In this document: positions 26,369 through 36,137 of the stretch, piece after piece | Layout of the letters: each line of letters starts with the position of its first letter | How positions within the stretch are numbered: the stretch's first letter is position 1 | Origin: Mesobacterium_A hydrothermale | GTDB taxonomy: Bacteria > Pseudomonadota > Alphaproteobacteria > Rhodobacterales > Rhodobacteraceae | Length of the DNA stretch: 64,000 bases | Direction: 5' to 3' | Assembly: GCF_035818635.1 (NCBI RefSeq) | Contig: NZ_JAYLLH010000010.1 | Location: 62,001 to 126,000 of the forward strand | Notes under the pieces: generated by a model | The model's input: only the letters and a program-made list of their open reading frames with translations | Databases searched by the model: none | Told to the model about the DNA's origin: nothing | Made by a program: the position numbers and the translations under genes

Positions 26369-27544
26369 TTATTCGATGACCTTGGAGACGACGCCCGAAC
26401 CGACGGTGCGGCCGCCTTCGCGGATGGCGAAGCGCAGGCCGTCTTCCATGGCGATCGGTGCGATCAGCTCGACGGTGAACTTCAGGTTGTCGCCCGGCAT
26501 CACCATCTCGGTGCCTTCCGGCAGCTCAACCGTCCCGGTCACGTCGGTGGTCCGGAAGTAGAACTGCGGACGGTAGTTCGCGAAGAACGGCGTGTGACGG
26601 CCGCCTTCTTCCTTGGTCAGGATGTAGACCTCGGCTTCGAACTTGGTGTGCGGGTTCACCGATTTCGGCTTGCACAGCACCTGGCCACGCTCAACCGCCT
26701 CGCGGTCGATGCCGCGCAGCAGCGCGCCGATGTTGTCGCCGGCTTCCCCGCGGTCCAGCAGCTTGCGGAACATTTCAACACCGGTACAGGTGGTGGTCTG
26801 CGTGTCCTTCAGGCCGACGATCTCGATGGTGTCACCCACGTTGATCACGCCACGCTCGACACGGCCGGTCACAACCGTGCCGCGGCCCGAGATCGAGAAC
26901 ACGTCTTCGATCGGCATCAGGAACGGCTGGTCAACCGCGCGCTCCGGCTGCGGGATGTACGCGTCAACCGCTGCCATCAGTTCGCGGATCTTGTTCTCGC
27001 CGATTTCCGGGTCACGGCCTTCCATCGCCGCCAGCGCGGAACCCGCGATGATCGGAATGTCGTCGCCCGGGAAGTCGTACTCGGACAGCAGCTCGCGCAC
27101 TTCCATTTCCACCAGCTCAAGCAGTTCCTCGTCGTCAACCTGGTCGACCTTGTTGAGGAACACCACCATCGCCGGAATACCGACCTGACGGCCCAGCAGG
27201 ATGTGCTCGCGGGTCTGCGGCATCGGGCCGTCAGCCGCGTTCACAACCAGGATCGCGCCGTCCATCTGCGCCGCACCGGTGATCATGTTCTTCACGTAGT
27301 CGGCGTGGCCGGGGCAGTCGACGTGCGCATAGTGACGCGCGTCGGTTTCGTATTCCACGTGCGCGGTCGAGATGGTGATCCCGCGGGCTTTCTCTTCCGG
27401 CGCGCCGTCAATCTGGTCATACGCCTTGAAGTCACCGAAATACTTCGTGATCGCAGCCGTCAGCGTCGTCTTGCCGTGGTCAACGTGACCGATCGTGCCG
27501 ATGTTGCAGTGCGGCTTGCCGCGCTCAAACTTTTCCTTTGCCAT
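26369..27544 (-). CDS. tuf: Elongation factor Tu (copy 2)
   Basis: Identical in protein sequence (391 aa) to the copy at 4292-5467, including P-loop GHVDHGKT. At nucleotide level I see one synonymous difference (T at 26459, C at 4382). Similarity stops abruptly at the ATG on the upstream side and about 14 bases past the stop (a shared TCCAGGTC). Monocistronic here, with its own candidate promoter and terminator. Confidence 0.98.
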   Translation of the reverse strand: MAKEKFERGKPHCNIGTIGHVDHGKTTLTAAITKYFGDFKAYDQIDGAPEEKARGITISTAHVEYETDARHYAHVDCPGHADYVKNMITGAAQMDGAILVVNAADGPMPQTREHILLGRQVGIPAMVVFLNKVDQVDDEELLELVEMEVRELLSEYDFPGDDIPIIAGSALAAMEGRDPEIGENKIRELMAAVDAYIPQPERAVDQPFLMPIEDVFSISGRGTVVTGRVERGVINVGDTIEIVGLKDTQTTTCTGVEMFRKLLDRGEAGDNIGALLRGIDREAVERGQVLCKPKSVNPHTKFEAEVYILTKEEGGRHTPFFANYRPQFYFRTTDVTGTVELPEGTEMVMPGDNLKFTVELIAPIAMEDGLRFAIREGGRTVGSGVVSKVIE

Positions 27545-27598
27545 CTCTCCACACGCCTCGTGGTTTGGGGGTCCCCTGACCCGGGTTTCATCGCGGGC

Positions 27599-27627
27599 CG
27601 TTTATTGGGTGACACAGGGAAAATCAA
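27599..27627 (-). promoter_or_regulatory. Candidate promoter of the second tuf gene
   Basis: On the minus strand TTGATT (27627-27622) is followed after 17 bases by TAAACG (27604-27599), giving a leader of about 50 bases. Spacing is ideal and the -10 word equals that of the candidate rplB promoter. Confidence 0.45.
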
Positions 27628-27695
27628 GCACTACCTGAACAGTTCCCGGCGACGCATCACTTCGCCGCCGACAGGGGTCGGCTTGCCGCCCCGGG

Positions 27696-28352
27696 CTAGC
27701 CTTCGGCGGGCGTTTCCGGCAGGGCGGCGGGCTCTTGCGTGGTGGTTTCCGTCGCCTGGGCTTCGGGCACTGCTGGCGTTTCGGGGGCAACGCTTTCGGG
27801 GACAAGCGCGGGCACCTGGCCAAAGCGGTCGTTGGCCTCAAGCCCGCCAAACCAGCCCTTTTCGGCCTGCATCTTGCGCATCCACTTTTCCAGTTCCAGC
27901 GCGACATCGTCCGCCAGAATGCGAATCTGGTCTTCGCGGGTGTTGGCCAGCCGCGATTCGAACACCTTGATGACGCTGATGACTTCGGTCTCTTCGTTCA
28001 GCTTCTTGCCAGCGGCGTCGTCCCAGACAGTGACCCGCAGCGCCAGCGCCGATTTGCCCGGGACCACGGGCGGCGGAAGGGAATAGGCTTCGACGCTGAT
28101 CCCCAGGTGGTAATACTTGTCGCCCTCAAAGCGGCGGAACCGTTTTTCGACCGCGGTGTCGACCGCGGCGATCCATTCCTCTTTCGTCGCATCGCGCGAC
28201 ACCAGCAGCTTTTCCAGATTGGGCGCCACGATCCCGGCATGTCCAAGACGGAAATCGCCCAGCGGTTCCCCCGGCTTTTCAAGGTCGTCGGTCGATGCTG
28301 CGCAAGCGGCAAGGCCAAGCAGCATCGAAAAGACAAGAAACAGTCGGCGCAT
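27696..28352 (-). CDS. Lipoprotein of unknown function
   Basis: A 218-aa protein with a lipoprotein signal (MRRLFLVFSMLLGLAAC, lipobox LAAC, Cys17), so anchored to a membrane. The middle part is a mixed alpha/beta domain (DKYYHLGISVEAYSLPPP, ALALRVTVWDDAAGKK). The C-terminal 45 residues are Pro/Glu/Thr/Ala-rich and probably disordered. The start at 28352 has GAGGGG upstream; earlier in-frame starts lack the signal. Divergent from the P450. Family not recognised. Confidence 0.75.
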   Translation of the reverse strand: MRRLFLVFSMLLGLAACAASTDDLEKPGEPLGDFRLGHAGIVAPNLEKLLVSRDATKEEWIAAVDTAVEKRFRRFEGDKYYHLGISVEAYSLPPPVVPGKSALALRVTVWDDAAGKKLNEETEVISVIKVFESRLANTREDQIRILADDVALELEKWMRKMQAEKGWFGGLEANDRFGQVPALVPESVAPETPAVPEAQATETTTQEPAALPETPAEG

Positions 28353-28475
28353 CGGGCCCCCCTCTCTGGCAACCGGGTCTGGATAGCCGAAGGGTGCGCC
28401 CGGCGCAATCGGCCCGGTCTTTCCGACCGCCAGGTTGCGCCCTATGTTAGGGGCAGGTTGCCTACGGGTGTTGTC

Positions 28476-29840
28476 ATGAACGATCTTTCGCCGCGTACCG
28501 CACGCGTCATGCCCGTCAGGGTGCCGCTGGTCACGCGCCCGCTGGGGCTGTGGGGCAGCCTGCGCAAGGTGCGCCAGAACGTGTTGGAGATCATCCCGGA
28601 ACTGGCCACACGACAGCCCATGATATCTGGTCGCACCGGTGCGCGCTGGCACATGGTGATGGACCCGCAGGCGATCCGGCGCATGCTGATCGAAAAGTTG
28701 GACGACTACCCCAAGTCACTTGTCACCAAGAACCTGCTGCGTCCCGCAATCGGCGAGTCGCTTTTTATTGCCGAGGGCGCGCATTGGCGCTGGCAACGGC
28801 GCGCGGCGGCGCCCGTGTTTTCGGCGCGCAACGTGCTGAATCTGTCACCGATGATGAGCCATGCCGCCGACCGCGCGGTTTCCCGGATCGCAAATGCTGG
28901 ACCGGGCGCGGTCAACGTGGCGGATGAGATGGTCACCACGACATTCGAGGTGATCTCCGACGTGACCTTTTCCGGAGGAGAGGCGTTTGACCGCGACGGG
29001 GTGCACCGCGCCATCGACGGCTATATTGCCGCGGCGGGCAAGATCTCGCTTTTTGACATGCTGGGAATGCCCGACTGGGTGCCGCGCCCCGGGCGGGTGA
29101 TGTCCGGTGGCCCGCTGAAAGAGATGAAGCAGGTGGCAGACCGCGCCATCGACGACCGCAAGGCGCGCGGCCCGGCCGGCATTCCCGATCTGCTGGACCT
29201 GCTGCTGGCGGGCGAAGACCCGGAAACCAAACGGCAGATGAACACGGCGGAACTGCGCGACAACCTGCTGACCTTTATCGTGGCCGGGCATGAAACCACG
29301 GCGCTGACGCTTGCGTGGTCGCTCTACCTTTGTGCCTTCGATCAAGAGGTCCAGAACCGCGCCCGCGCCGAAGCGCACGCCGTGCTCAAGGGCCGGATTG
29401 CCGATGGCGCGGATGTGGAAAACCTGCCGTTCATTCGTAAGATCGTGGACGAGGCGCTGCGGCTTTATCCACCTGCGGCACTGGTGTCGCGAACCGCGCA
29501 GAAACCCGATGTGCTGGGCGGGCGCGCGGTGCAGAAGGGCGACACGGTGATGATCCCGATCTATGCGCTGCACCGGCACAAACTGCTGTGGGACCGGCCC
29601 GACAGCTTTGTCCCCGACCGATGGACGGACAAGCCCGAACGCTTTGCTTACCTGCCCTTCGGTGATGGCCCGCGCATCTGCATCGGCGCCAGTTTCGCGC
29701 TGCAAGAGGCGGTCATCATCCTGGCCAGCCTGCTGTCGGGATTTCGCTTCACCCCGGTGCCCGGCAAAGAGCCGCGCCCGGTGATGATCATCACTTTGCG
29801 CCCCGAAGGCGGGGTTTGGCTGAACGCGGAACCGGTCTGA
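28476..29840 (+). CDS. Cytochrome P450
   Basis: Heme-thiolate monooxygenase of 454 aa, soluble (no signal or membrane anchor). The I-helix oxygen-activation motif AGHETT is at residues 270-275, the K-helix ExxR (EALR) at 326-329, and the heme loop FGDGPRICIG at 395-404 with Cys402 as the iron ligand. Length and the PERF-like region (DRWTDKPERFAY) are normal. No ferredoxin or reductase gene is next to it, so the electron donor lies elsewhere. Substrate unknown. Confidence 0.93.
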   Translation: MNDLSPRTARVMPVRVPLVTRPLGLWGSLRKVRQNVLEIIPELATRQPMISGRTGARWHMVMDPQAIRRMLIEKLDDYPKSLVTKNLLRPAIGESLFIAEGAHWRWQRRAAAPVFSARNVLNLSPMMSHAADRAVSRIANAGPGAVNVADEMVTTTFEVISDVTFSGGEAFDRDGVHRAIDGYIAAAGKISLFDMLGMPDWVPRPGRVMSGGPLKEMKQVADRAIDDRKARGPAGIPDLLDLLLAGEDPETKRQMNTAELRDNLLTFIVAGHETTALTLAWSLYLCAFDQEVQNRARAEAHAVLKGRIADGADVENLPFIRKIVDEALRLYPPAALVSRTAQKPDVLGGRAVQKGDTVMIPIYALHRHKLLWDRPDSFVPDRWTDKPERFAYLPFGDGPRICIGASFALQEAVIILASLLSGFRFTPVPGKEPRPVMIITLRPEGGVWLNAEPV

Positions 29841-29844
29841 GCCG

Positions 29845-30417
29845 TTACCGGTTCGCGCCCGGCACCCAAAGCGTATCGGCGCGGCCATCATCATTGGCGA
29901 TGCGCGCGGCGACGAAGAACCAGTCGCTCAGTCGGTTGAGGTATTTCACCGCCTCGGTGTTCACCGCTTCCATGGTCGCAAGTTCGACGGTCAGCCGTTC
30001 CGCACGACGCGCAACCGTGCGGCAATGGTGCAGATGCGCCGACAGCGCCGACCCGCCCGGCAGGATGAAGCTGCGCAACGGCTCCAGCCGCTTGTTCATC
30101 GCGTCGATTTCGCGTTCCAGCCGCGTCACCTGTTCGGCGACCATGCGCAGCGGCGGGTAGTCGCGATCAGCGTCCTTTTCCATGTCGGGCACGCACAGGT
30201 CCGCCCCAAGGTCGAACAGGTCGTTCTGGATATGCGCCAACTGGGCATCCAGATCGCCTGTCGCGTGCAGGCGCGCCAGGCCGACGACGGAATTCAGTTC
30301 GTCCGAAGTGCCATAGGCCACAACGCGCATTGAATGCTTGGCGACGCGCGCCCCATTGCCCAGCGCGGTTTCACCTGCGTCCCCGGTCTTGGTGTAAATC
30401 TTGTTCAGAACAACCAT
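29845..30417 (-). CDS. PduO-type ATP:cob(I)alamin adenosyltransferase
   Basis: Makes adenosylcobalamin from cob(I)alamin and ATP. 190 aa, with the N-terminal ATP-binding signature IYTKTGDAGETALGNGARVAKH and the conserved YGTSDELNSVVGLAR. The helical-bundle active-site region carries the segment LPGGSALSAHLHHCRTVARRAER. This cofactor serves methylmalonyl- and ethylmalonyl-CoA mutases, which fits the mcd gene elsewhere in the window. Only 4 bp separate it from the convergent P450. Confidence 0.93.
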   Translation of the reverse strand: MVVLNKIYTKTGDAGETALGNGARVAKHSMRVVAYGTSDELNSVVGLARLHATGDLDAQLAHIQNDLFDLGADLCVPDMEKDADRDYPPLRMVAEQVTRLEREIDAMNKRLEPLRSFILPGGSALSAHLHHCRTVARRAERLTVELATMEAVNTEAVKYLNRLSDWFFVAARIANDDGRADTLWVPGANR

Positions 30418-30437
30418 TGCCTGCCCTCTTGCCTGTT

Positions 30438-30641
30438 TCAGCCCTTGTGCCGGATCCAGGTGAATCCGACGATCAGAACCACCGCGATGAACTGGGCGAT
30501 GATCCGCCAGCGCATCGCCCGGTTCGAATACTTGGCGTTGAACGCCCCACCCTTGGCGAAGCTTGCGATGCCGAACATCAGAATGCCGACGACCGCCAGC
30601 ATAGAGACGGCGACAAGGATAAACAGCGGATCGTCTTTCAT
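30438..30641 (-). CDS. HIG1-domain twin transmembrane protein
   Basis: A 67-aa inner-membrane protein with two helices (about residues 6-27 and 46-63). The conserved linker AKYSNRAMRWRIIAQFIAVV is typical of the HIG1 (hypoxia-induced) family, whose mitochondrial members associate with cytochrome oxidase. It lies 20 bp upstream of the adenosyltransferase gene, so the two probably form one transcript. Confidence 0.8.
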   Translation of the reverse strand: MKDDPLFILVAVSMLAVVGILMFGIASFAKGGAFNAKYSNRAMRWRIIAQFIAVVLIVGFTWIRHKG

Positions 30642-30710
30642 GGCACTCTCCTGTCAGTGTGGCCTGGCGGCACGATGTAGCGGACCACGGGCAAAAAGCG
30701 AACGCGGCAA

Positions 30711-31544
30711 TCAGCCCTTGGCGATCACCCAGTCCAGAAGCCGGGTCGGCAGCAGCCGTCGCGCCAGTCCCATGATATAGGTTGGCGTGGTGATATAATA
30801 GCGCGGCTTTGGCCGACGGCTTTCCAAGGCATGAATCAGCTTTTTTGTCACCGCCGACGGCGGCAGTTCGAACCGGTCGGGGCCGCGATCTTCGTACAGG
30901 CGTTTGAGCAGACTGTCGCGGTACTGGTCCGCGCGCGCCGAGTGCTGCCAGTCTACCCAGCGTTCGAAATGCGGAATCGAATTGACGCGGATCTTCGACG
31001 TGACCGGCCCGGTGTTCAGGGTAACGATGTGAATGTCGGTATCCCGCATCTCGACCCGCAGTGTATCGGTCAGACCTTCGAGCGCGAATTTCGTTGCAAC
31101 ATACGCACCACGCCAGCGCAGCGTCACCAACCCAAGGACCGACGAATGGTTGACGATCCGCCCGTGCCCCTGCGCGCGCATCACCGGGATCACTTTGCAG
31201 GTCAGATCGTGCAGGCCAAAGACATTGGCCTCGAAGATCTCGCGCAAGGCGCCGGCGGGCAGGTCCTCGACCGCGCCGGGTGTGCCGTGGGCACCGTTGT
31301 TGAACAGCGCATCCAGCGTGCCGCCGGTCGCGGCCAGCACCTCGGCCAGACCGATTTCGATGCTGGCGGGATCGGTGTGGTCGATGCGCGGGCTTTCGAA
31401 ACCCTCGGCCCGCAACCGGTCGCAGTCCTTTTCCTGCCGGCAGGAGGCAAAGACGCGCCAGCCCCGTGCGCGCAGCCCGTGGATGGCGTCATAGCCGATG
31501 CCCGAAGAGGACCCGGTGACAAGGATCGAAGGTTTCTGTGTCAT
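30711..31544 (-). CDS. Short-chain dehydrogenase/reductase (SDR)
   Basis: NAD(P)-dependent oxidoreductase of 277 aa. The cofactor motif TGSSSGIG is at residues 10-17, FNNGAH near 81, catalytic Ser135 in VNHSSVLG, and YVATK at 148-152. The start at 31544 places the Rossmann motif at the usual distance; an ATG 7 codons upstream is less likely. The C-terminus has a basic, hydrophobic stretch (TPTYIMGLARRLLPTRLLDWV). Substrate unknown. Confidence 0.88.
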   Translation of the reverse strand: MTQKPSILVTGSSSGIGYDAIHGLRARGWRVFASCRQEKDCDRLRAEGFESPRIDHTDPASIEIGLAEVLAATGGTLDALFNNGAHGTPGAVEDLPAGALREIFEANVFGLHDLTCKVIPVMRAQGHGRIVNHSSVLGLVTLRWRGAYVATKFALEGLTDTLRVEMRDTDIHIVTLNTGPVTSKIRVNSIPHFERWVDWQHSARADQYRDSLLKRLYEDRGPDRFELPPSAVTKKLIHALESRRPKPRYYITTPTYIMGLARRLLPTRLLDWVIAKG

Positions 31545-31581
31545 GCGCGCCCTGATAACGCGCACGCAGCAAGCTGCAAGA

Positions 31582-32148
31582 TCAGTTCGACGCCGTTACA
31601 AGGAAATCGGCGATCCAGCCCACGCGGTTGTCGCCCACAACGCGCAGTTTCAGCCAACCGTCACCAGAATCGTCCAGAACCACGACCTCGTCACCTCGGC
31701 TCAAACGCGCCAGCACGGCATAGTTCGTACCCGGCCCATTGCGCATGTTCACGCGATTGCCCGTGATTTCACGAAAATCAAGATACAGCGGGGCAGGCGC
31801 GGTCACCGGTTCGGGTTCGGCAATGGCGACGACCGGTTCAGGTACGACCACGGGTACGGCATCCGCCACCACAGGTTGCGATGCGGGGGCGGCGGCCGTG
31901 TCCGCACTGACCGGCGCGGGTTCAGAGACCACCACAGCGGCCACCTTTTCCGGCGCAGGTGCTGCGACACGTTCGACAACGGCGACCGATGTCAGGTCAA
32001 GCGTGCTGGATGCTCGTGAAACGGACTGCAATTCCTCCGTCTGGACCTCGGCAACCTCGGCCGATTTCGGTTCGAATTCAGACCCGCCGGACATTTCATA
32101 CCAAGTCCAGCCCAGGAACCCGAACGTCAACAGAATGAACCGCGTCAT
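31582..32148 (-). CDS. Membrane-anchored SH3b-domain protein
   Basis: A 188-aa protein with an N-terminal signal/anchor (MTRFILLTFGFLGWTWYEMSG). A long Ala/Pro/Val/Glu-rich linker spans about residues 25-120. A C-terminal bacterial SH3 domain follows (NRVNMRNGPGTNYAVLARL, then GDGWLKLRV and VGWIADFLV). Such domains bind peptidoglycan peptides or proteins. It is divergent from parC. Specific role unknown. Confidence 0.82.
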   Translation of the reverse strand: MTRFILLTFGFLGWTWYEMSGGSEFEPKSAEVAEVQTEELQSVSRASSTLDLTSVAVVERVAAPAPEKVAAVVVSEPAPVSADTAAAPASQPVVADAVPVVVPEPVVAIAEPEPVTAPAPLYLDFREITGNRVNMRNGPGTNYAVLARLSRGDEVVVLDDSGDGWLKLRVVGDNRVGWIADFLVTASN

Positions 32149-32320
32149 ACCGCGATACCCCCCAATACCTTACATGTCATTTCTACCGGGCCGCGAGCAG
32201 ACGGGTGCGGTCCCGTCCCACACTTCTAGCAGATTCCCGCCAACGGCCCAAAGGGTGAAGGGAAATTAATTTTCCCCGCTCCGCTTGCCGGGGCATCTGC
32301 GCAACGGTATCACAGCATCT

Positions 32321-34636
32321 ATGGACGAGCAGCATAATGACACCAATATCGGCCCCCGCGACGTGGCCGAACCTTTGCGGCGCGCGATCGGCGATCGGTA
32401 TCTGACCTATGCGCTGTCGACGATCATGCACCGCGCGCTGCCCGATGCGCGCGACGGGCTGAAGCCGGTCCACCGCCGGATTCTTTACGCCATGCGCCGG
32501 CTTCGCTTGACGGCGTCCGGCGGGTTTCTGAAATCGGCCAAGATCAGCGGCGATACGATGGGGGATTTCCACCCGCACGGCGACGCCGCGATTTACGACG
32601 CCATGGCGCGCCTGGCGCAGGATTTCGTGATCCGCTACCCGCTGGTCGACGGGCAGGGCAATTTCGGAAACATCGACGGCGACAACCCCGCCGCCAGCCG
32701 CTACACCGAAGCCCGCATGACTATCATGTCCGAGGCGTTGCTGGACGGGCTTGACGAAAATGCCGTCGATTTTCGCCCGAACTATGACGGACGGTTGCAG
32801 GAACCTGTGGTTCTGCCCGCATCCTATCCCAACCTTCTGGCAAACGGCTCCAGCGGGATCGCGGTCGGTATGGCGACCAACATTCCGCCTCACAATATCG
32901 GGGAATTGCTGGATGCCTGCCTGCACCTGATCAAGGCCCCCGATGCGCGCGACGAGACGTTGCTGAACTACGTCCCCGGCCCCGATTTCCCGACCGGGGG
33001 AATCATCGTCGAACCCAAGGACTCGATTGCCAAGGCCTATGCCACCGGGCGTGGCGCGTTTCGTCTGCGCTGCCGCTACGAGGTCGAGGACCTGGGCCGG
33101 GGCACCTGGCAAGTGGTAGTGACCGAAATCCCCTACCAGGTGCAGAAATCCAAACTGATCGAGCGCATCGCCGAGTTGATCCAGACCAAGAAGACCCCGA
33201 TCCTGGCCGACGTACGTGACGAATCCGCAGATGACATCCGCATCGTACTGGAACCTCGGTCGAAGAATGTCGATCCAGATGTGCTGATGGGCATGCTTTA
33301 CCGCAATTGCGACCTGGAGATCCGCTTTTCGTTGAACATGAATGTGCTGATCGATGGCGTGACGCCCAAGGTCTGTTCGATGAAGGAAGTGCTGCGCGCC
33401 TTCCTTGATTTCCGGCGCGAGGTTCTGATCCGGCGGGCCGAACACCGGATGGAAAAGATCGACCACCGGCTGGAAGTGCTGGAAGGTCTGATCGTCGCCT
33501 TCCTGAACCTTGACCGTGTGATCGACATCATCCGCTATGACGAGTCGCCCAAGGACGCCTTGATGCGCGAAGACTGGGGCAAGGACCACGTCCGCGCCCT
33601 TTCAGAGGCCGACTATGTCCCCCCTGCCACCGTCGCGACCGAGGACGAACTGGGCCTGACCGACGTGCAGGCTGAGGCGATCCTGAACATGCGCCTGCGG
33701 TCGCTGCGCAAGCTGGAAGAGATGGAACTGGTCGCCGAACGCGACAAGCTGATGGAAGAACGCGCCGGGCTGGAAGACCTGCTGGACTCCGGCGACCTGC
33801 AATGGAAGGCGATTGCCGATCAGCTGCGCGAGGTGCGCAAGGCCTTTGGCAAGGACGCACCCGGCGGCGCGCGACGCACCACCTTTGCCGAGGCCGGTGA
33901 GGTCGAGGAAGTGCCGCTTGAGGCGATGATCGACCGCGAACCGATCACAGTTGTATGTTCGCAGATGGGTTGGATCCGCGCAATGAAGGGCCACATTGAC
34001 CTGTCCCAGGACCTGAAGTTCAAGGACGGCGATCGCCCGCGGTTCATCTTCCACGCGGAAACCACCGACCGGCTGCTGGTTTTTGGCTCGAACGGGCGGT
34101 TCTATACCCTGTCGGCGGCCAACTTGCCGGGTGGGCGTGGCATGGGTGAACCCTTGCGCCTGATGATCGACCTGCCGAACGAGGCAGAGATCCTGTCGTT
34201 CCTGATTCACCAACCCGATCGGCGGTTGCTGGTTGCCTCGGACGCGGGCGATGGGTTCATTGTGCCGGAAAACGACGTTGTGGCGCAGACCCGCGCGGGC
34301 AAGCAGGTGCTGAACGTCCGCGATGGCGCGCGCGCGCTGCTGTGCAAGCCGGTCAATGGCGATGCCGTTGCCGTTGTCGGGCAGAACCGCAAGGTCCTGG
34401 TCTTCATGGCGGACGAACTGCCGGAAATGGGCCGGGGCAAGGGGGTCCGGTTGCAGAAATACAAGGACGGCGGCCTGTCCGATGCGACCACCTTTACGTT
34501 TGCCGACGGGCTGACCTGGCTGGATCCGGCGGGGCGCACCCGTACCGAAAGCGACCTGTCAGAATGGATTGGCAAACGCGCCAGCAGCGGTCGCATGGCG
34601 CCGCGCGGCTTCCCCCGGGACAACAAGTTCACCTGA
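32321..34636 (+). CDS. parC: DNA topoisomerase IV subunit A
   Basis: DNA-cleaving subunit that decatenates sister chromosomes with ParE. It is 771 aa, with catalytic Tyr128 in AASRYTEARM and beta-pinwheel repeats in the C-terminal part (GFIVPENDVVAQTRAGKQV). In the quinolone pocket (HPHGDAAIYDAM) the residue matching E. coli Ser80 is Ala89 and Glu84 is Asp93. The start is the first ATG giving DEQHNDTNIGPRDVAEPLRR. parE is not in the window. Confidence 0.95.
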   Translation: MDEQHNDTNIGPRDVAEPLRRAIGDRYLTYALSTIMHRALPDARDGLKPVHRRILYAMRRLRLTASGGFLKSAKISGDTMGDFHPHGDAAIYDAMARLAQDFVIRYPLVDGQGNFGNIDGDNPAASRYTEARMTIMSEALLDGLDENAVDFRPNYDGRLQEPVVLPASYPNLLANGSSGIAVGMATNIPPHNIGELLDACLHLIKAPDARDETLLNYVPGPDFPTGGIIVEPKDSIAKAYATGRGAFRLRCRYEVEDLGRGTWQVVVTEIPYQVQKSKLIERIAELIQTKKTPILADVRDESADDIRIVLEPRSKNVDPDVLMGMLYRNCDLEIRFSLNMNVLIDGVTPKVCSMKEVLRAFLDFRREVLIRRAEHRMEKIDHRLEVLEGLIVAFLNLDRVIDIIRYDESPKDALMREDWGKDHVRALSEADYVPPATVATEDELGLTDVQAEAILNMRLRSLRKLEEMELVAERDKLMEERAGLEDLLDSGDLQWKAIADQLREVRKAFGKDAPGGARRTTFAEAGEVEEVPLEAMIDREPITVVCSQMGWIRAMKGHIDLSQDLKFKDGDRPRFIFHAETTDRLLVFGSNGRFYTLSAANLPGGRGMGEPLRLMIDLPNEAEILSFLIHQPDRRLLVASDAGDGFIVPENDVVAQTRAGKQVLNVRDGARALLCKPVNGDAVAVVGQNRKVLVFMADELPEMGRGKGVRLQKYKDGGLSDATTFTFADGLTWLDPAGRTRTESDLSEWIGKRASSGRMAPRGFPRDNKFT

Positions 34637-34671
34637 CGCCCGCCACGCAACTGCGCCTGGGGGCGGTCCAC

Positions 34672-35331
34672 TCAGCCCTCGGCCCACATCCTCAGCAAGT
34701 TGGACCGGGTCTTGGTCAACGTGTCGAACAGGGCGGTCTTGCCGTCCTGCGCATGAACCTGCTGCACCGCGCGGTCGAGGTCGAAGAGAACCTCGCGCTG
34801 GCCGGGTGACCGGATCCAGCTTTGCACCCAGCCAACCACCGCCAGCCGTTCGCCGCGCGTGACCGGCGACACCCGGTGCAGCGTGGTTGACGGATACAGG
34901 ATCAGACTGCCCGCAGGCAGGCGGATCGCGCGGGTTTCCAGCGGCTCCTCGATTTCCAGCGCGCCGCCGTCATAGCTGTCGGGGTCGGACAGGAACAAGG
35001 TGAACGACAGGTCCGTCCGCACCCCCTGCATCAGCGCATCGTCAACATGCAACCCATAGGTTTGCCCCGCGCGATAGCGCGACAGGATCAGCCGGGTCAT
35101 CGCCCGCGGACGCGCGGCAGAGGCAAAGACCGGGTGCGCCATCAGCGCCGCCTGTACCTTGGCCTGCACGGCCTCCAGCTCTGGCGACGGGGCGGCCTGT
35201 GCGTTGGCCTTGACCTGTTGCGCAAAGCGCCCGGCGGTCACCCGGCCATCGTCGAATGTCATCTCTGCGGCTTCTGCCCGGATCGCCGCAACCTCTGCTG
35301 GGCAGAGAACGTTTTCGATGGCCAGAAACAT
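34672..35331 (-). CDS. PKHD-type Fe(II)/2-oxoglutarate hydroxylase (PiuC/YbiX-like)
   Basis: A 219-aa dioxygenase closely resembling E. coli YbiX: DGRVTAG near the N-terminus, metal ligands His95 and Asp97 (YGLHVDD) and His152 (TTLHRVSPVTRG), with Arg162 positioned for 2-oxoglutarate. Conserved RTDLSFTLFLSDPDSYDGG is present. Family members sit with TonB-dependent siderophore receptors and are iron regulated. It follows a secreted protein by 4 bp, behind an iron-box-like palindrome. Confidence 0.9.
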   Translation of the reverse strand: MFLAIENVLCPAEVAAIRAEAAEMTFDDGRVTAGRFAQQVKANAQAAPSPELEAVQAKVQAALMAHPVFASAARPRAMTRLILSRYRAGQTYGLHVDDALMQGVRTDLSFTLFLSDPDSYDGGALEIEEPLETRAIRLPAGSLILYPSTTLHRVSPVTRGERLAVVGWVQSWIRSPGQREVLFDLDRAVQQVHAQDGKTALFDTLTKTRSNLLRMWAEG

Positions 35332-35335
35332 GGGC

Positions 35336-36124
35336 CTAGCGCACCTTCAGCCCGGCGATCTCGATCCGAGCAGCAGCGCCATAAACAGCGGACGGGTCCG
35401 CAGACTTTATGCCGGCCGCCATCATCGGCAAGACCTCATCGCAGATTGCAATCACCTTTTGCGCAGGCTTGTGGTTGTCCGGCATCGCTGCGGCCAGCGA
35501 CCGCGCAGAGGTCAGGAAAGCGCGGCCTTCCAGCATGGCCACCGGGTCGGACTGTTCGACACCATAGGCAAATTCCGCTGCGGCGTCCTTGGCCACCTGG
35601 GTCATTGCCTCGAACCGCGCCCGATCTCCACCAGGCCCTTTGGCCTGCGTAGCGCGGATCGTCGCGATGGACCGGTCGATGGCCGCGTGAATCACCTCTG
35701 CCCCGGCTTCGTCGTAGAACGACTCTGTAACTTCTGCGATGGCAGGGGTGACGGCATCGGGCACATGCGCCAGCACCAGCCGCGTGCGCAGCCCGTCCAT
35801 GAATTCCGCCTCAGGGTGGTTGGCGATGGCCGAGGCTTCGTCGACCTCGCCCTCATCGTAAAGCGCGCGCACGGCCAGCATGTGCGCCTCAAGCTTGGCG
35901 AGTTCGATCTGCAACGCCGCGTCGGGGCTGGCTGTTTCCGGTGCGGCGCCTTCACCGCCCTCGCCGCCTTCACCGCTTGCGGCGGTCCCGGCCGCAAGCC
36001 AAAGCTTGGCACCTTCGGGGCCTGCTTGGGCCGGACAGGCTGCCGTGGTCACAGCGGCTCCGACAAGGGCAAGTCCGGCCCACATGCGCGGGCGAACTGT
36101 CCGGGGGGTGTCATCCGTCATCAT
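35336..36124 (-). CDS. Secreted or anchored protein of unknown function, linked to PiuC-like gene
   Basis: 262 aa with an N-terminal hydrophobic segment (about residues 14-34, GLALVGAAVTTAACPAQA), so exported. A Gly/Glu-rich linker (GEGGEGGEGAAPE) precedes an alpha-helical domain rich in Ala, Asp and Glu (AALQIELAKLEAHMLAVRAL onwards). I do not recognise the family. It is the first gene of the two-gene unit with the PiuC-like hydroxylase, 14 bases downstream of a TAGTCAG palindrome, suggesting a part in iron homeostasis. Confidence 0.7.
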   Translation of the reverse strand: MMTDDTPRTVRPRMWAGLALVGAAVTTAACPAQAGPEGAKLWLAAGTAASGEGGEGGEGAAPETASPDAALQIELAKLEAHMLAVRALYDEGEVDEASAIANHPEAEFMDGLRTRLVLAHVPDAVTPAIAEVTESFYDEAGAEVIHAAIDRSIATIRATQAKGPGGDRARFEAMTQVAKDAAAEFAYGVEQSDPVAMLEGRAFLTSARSLAAAMPDNHKPAQKVIAICDEVLPMMAAGIKSADPSAVYGAAARIEIAGLKVR

Positions 36125-36137
36125 TGGCTCCCATTAG

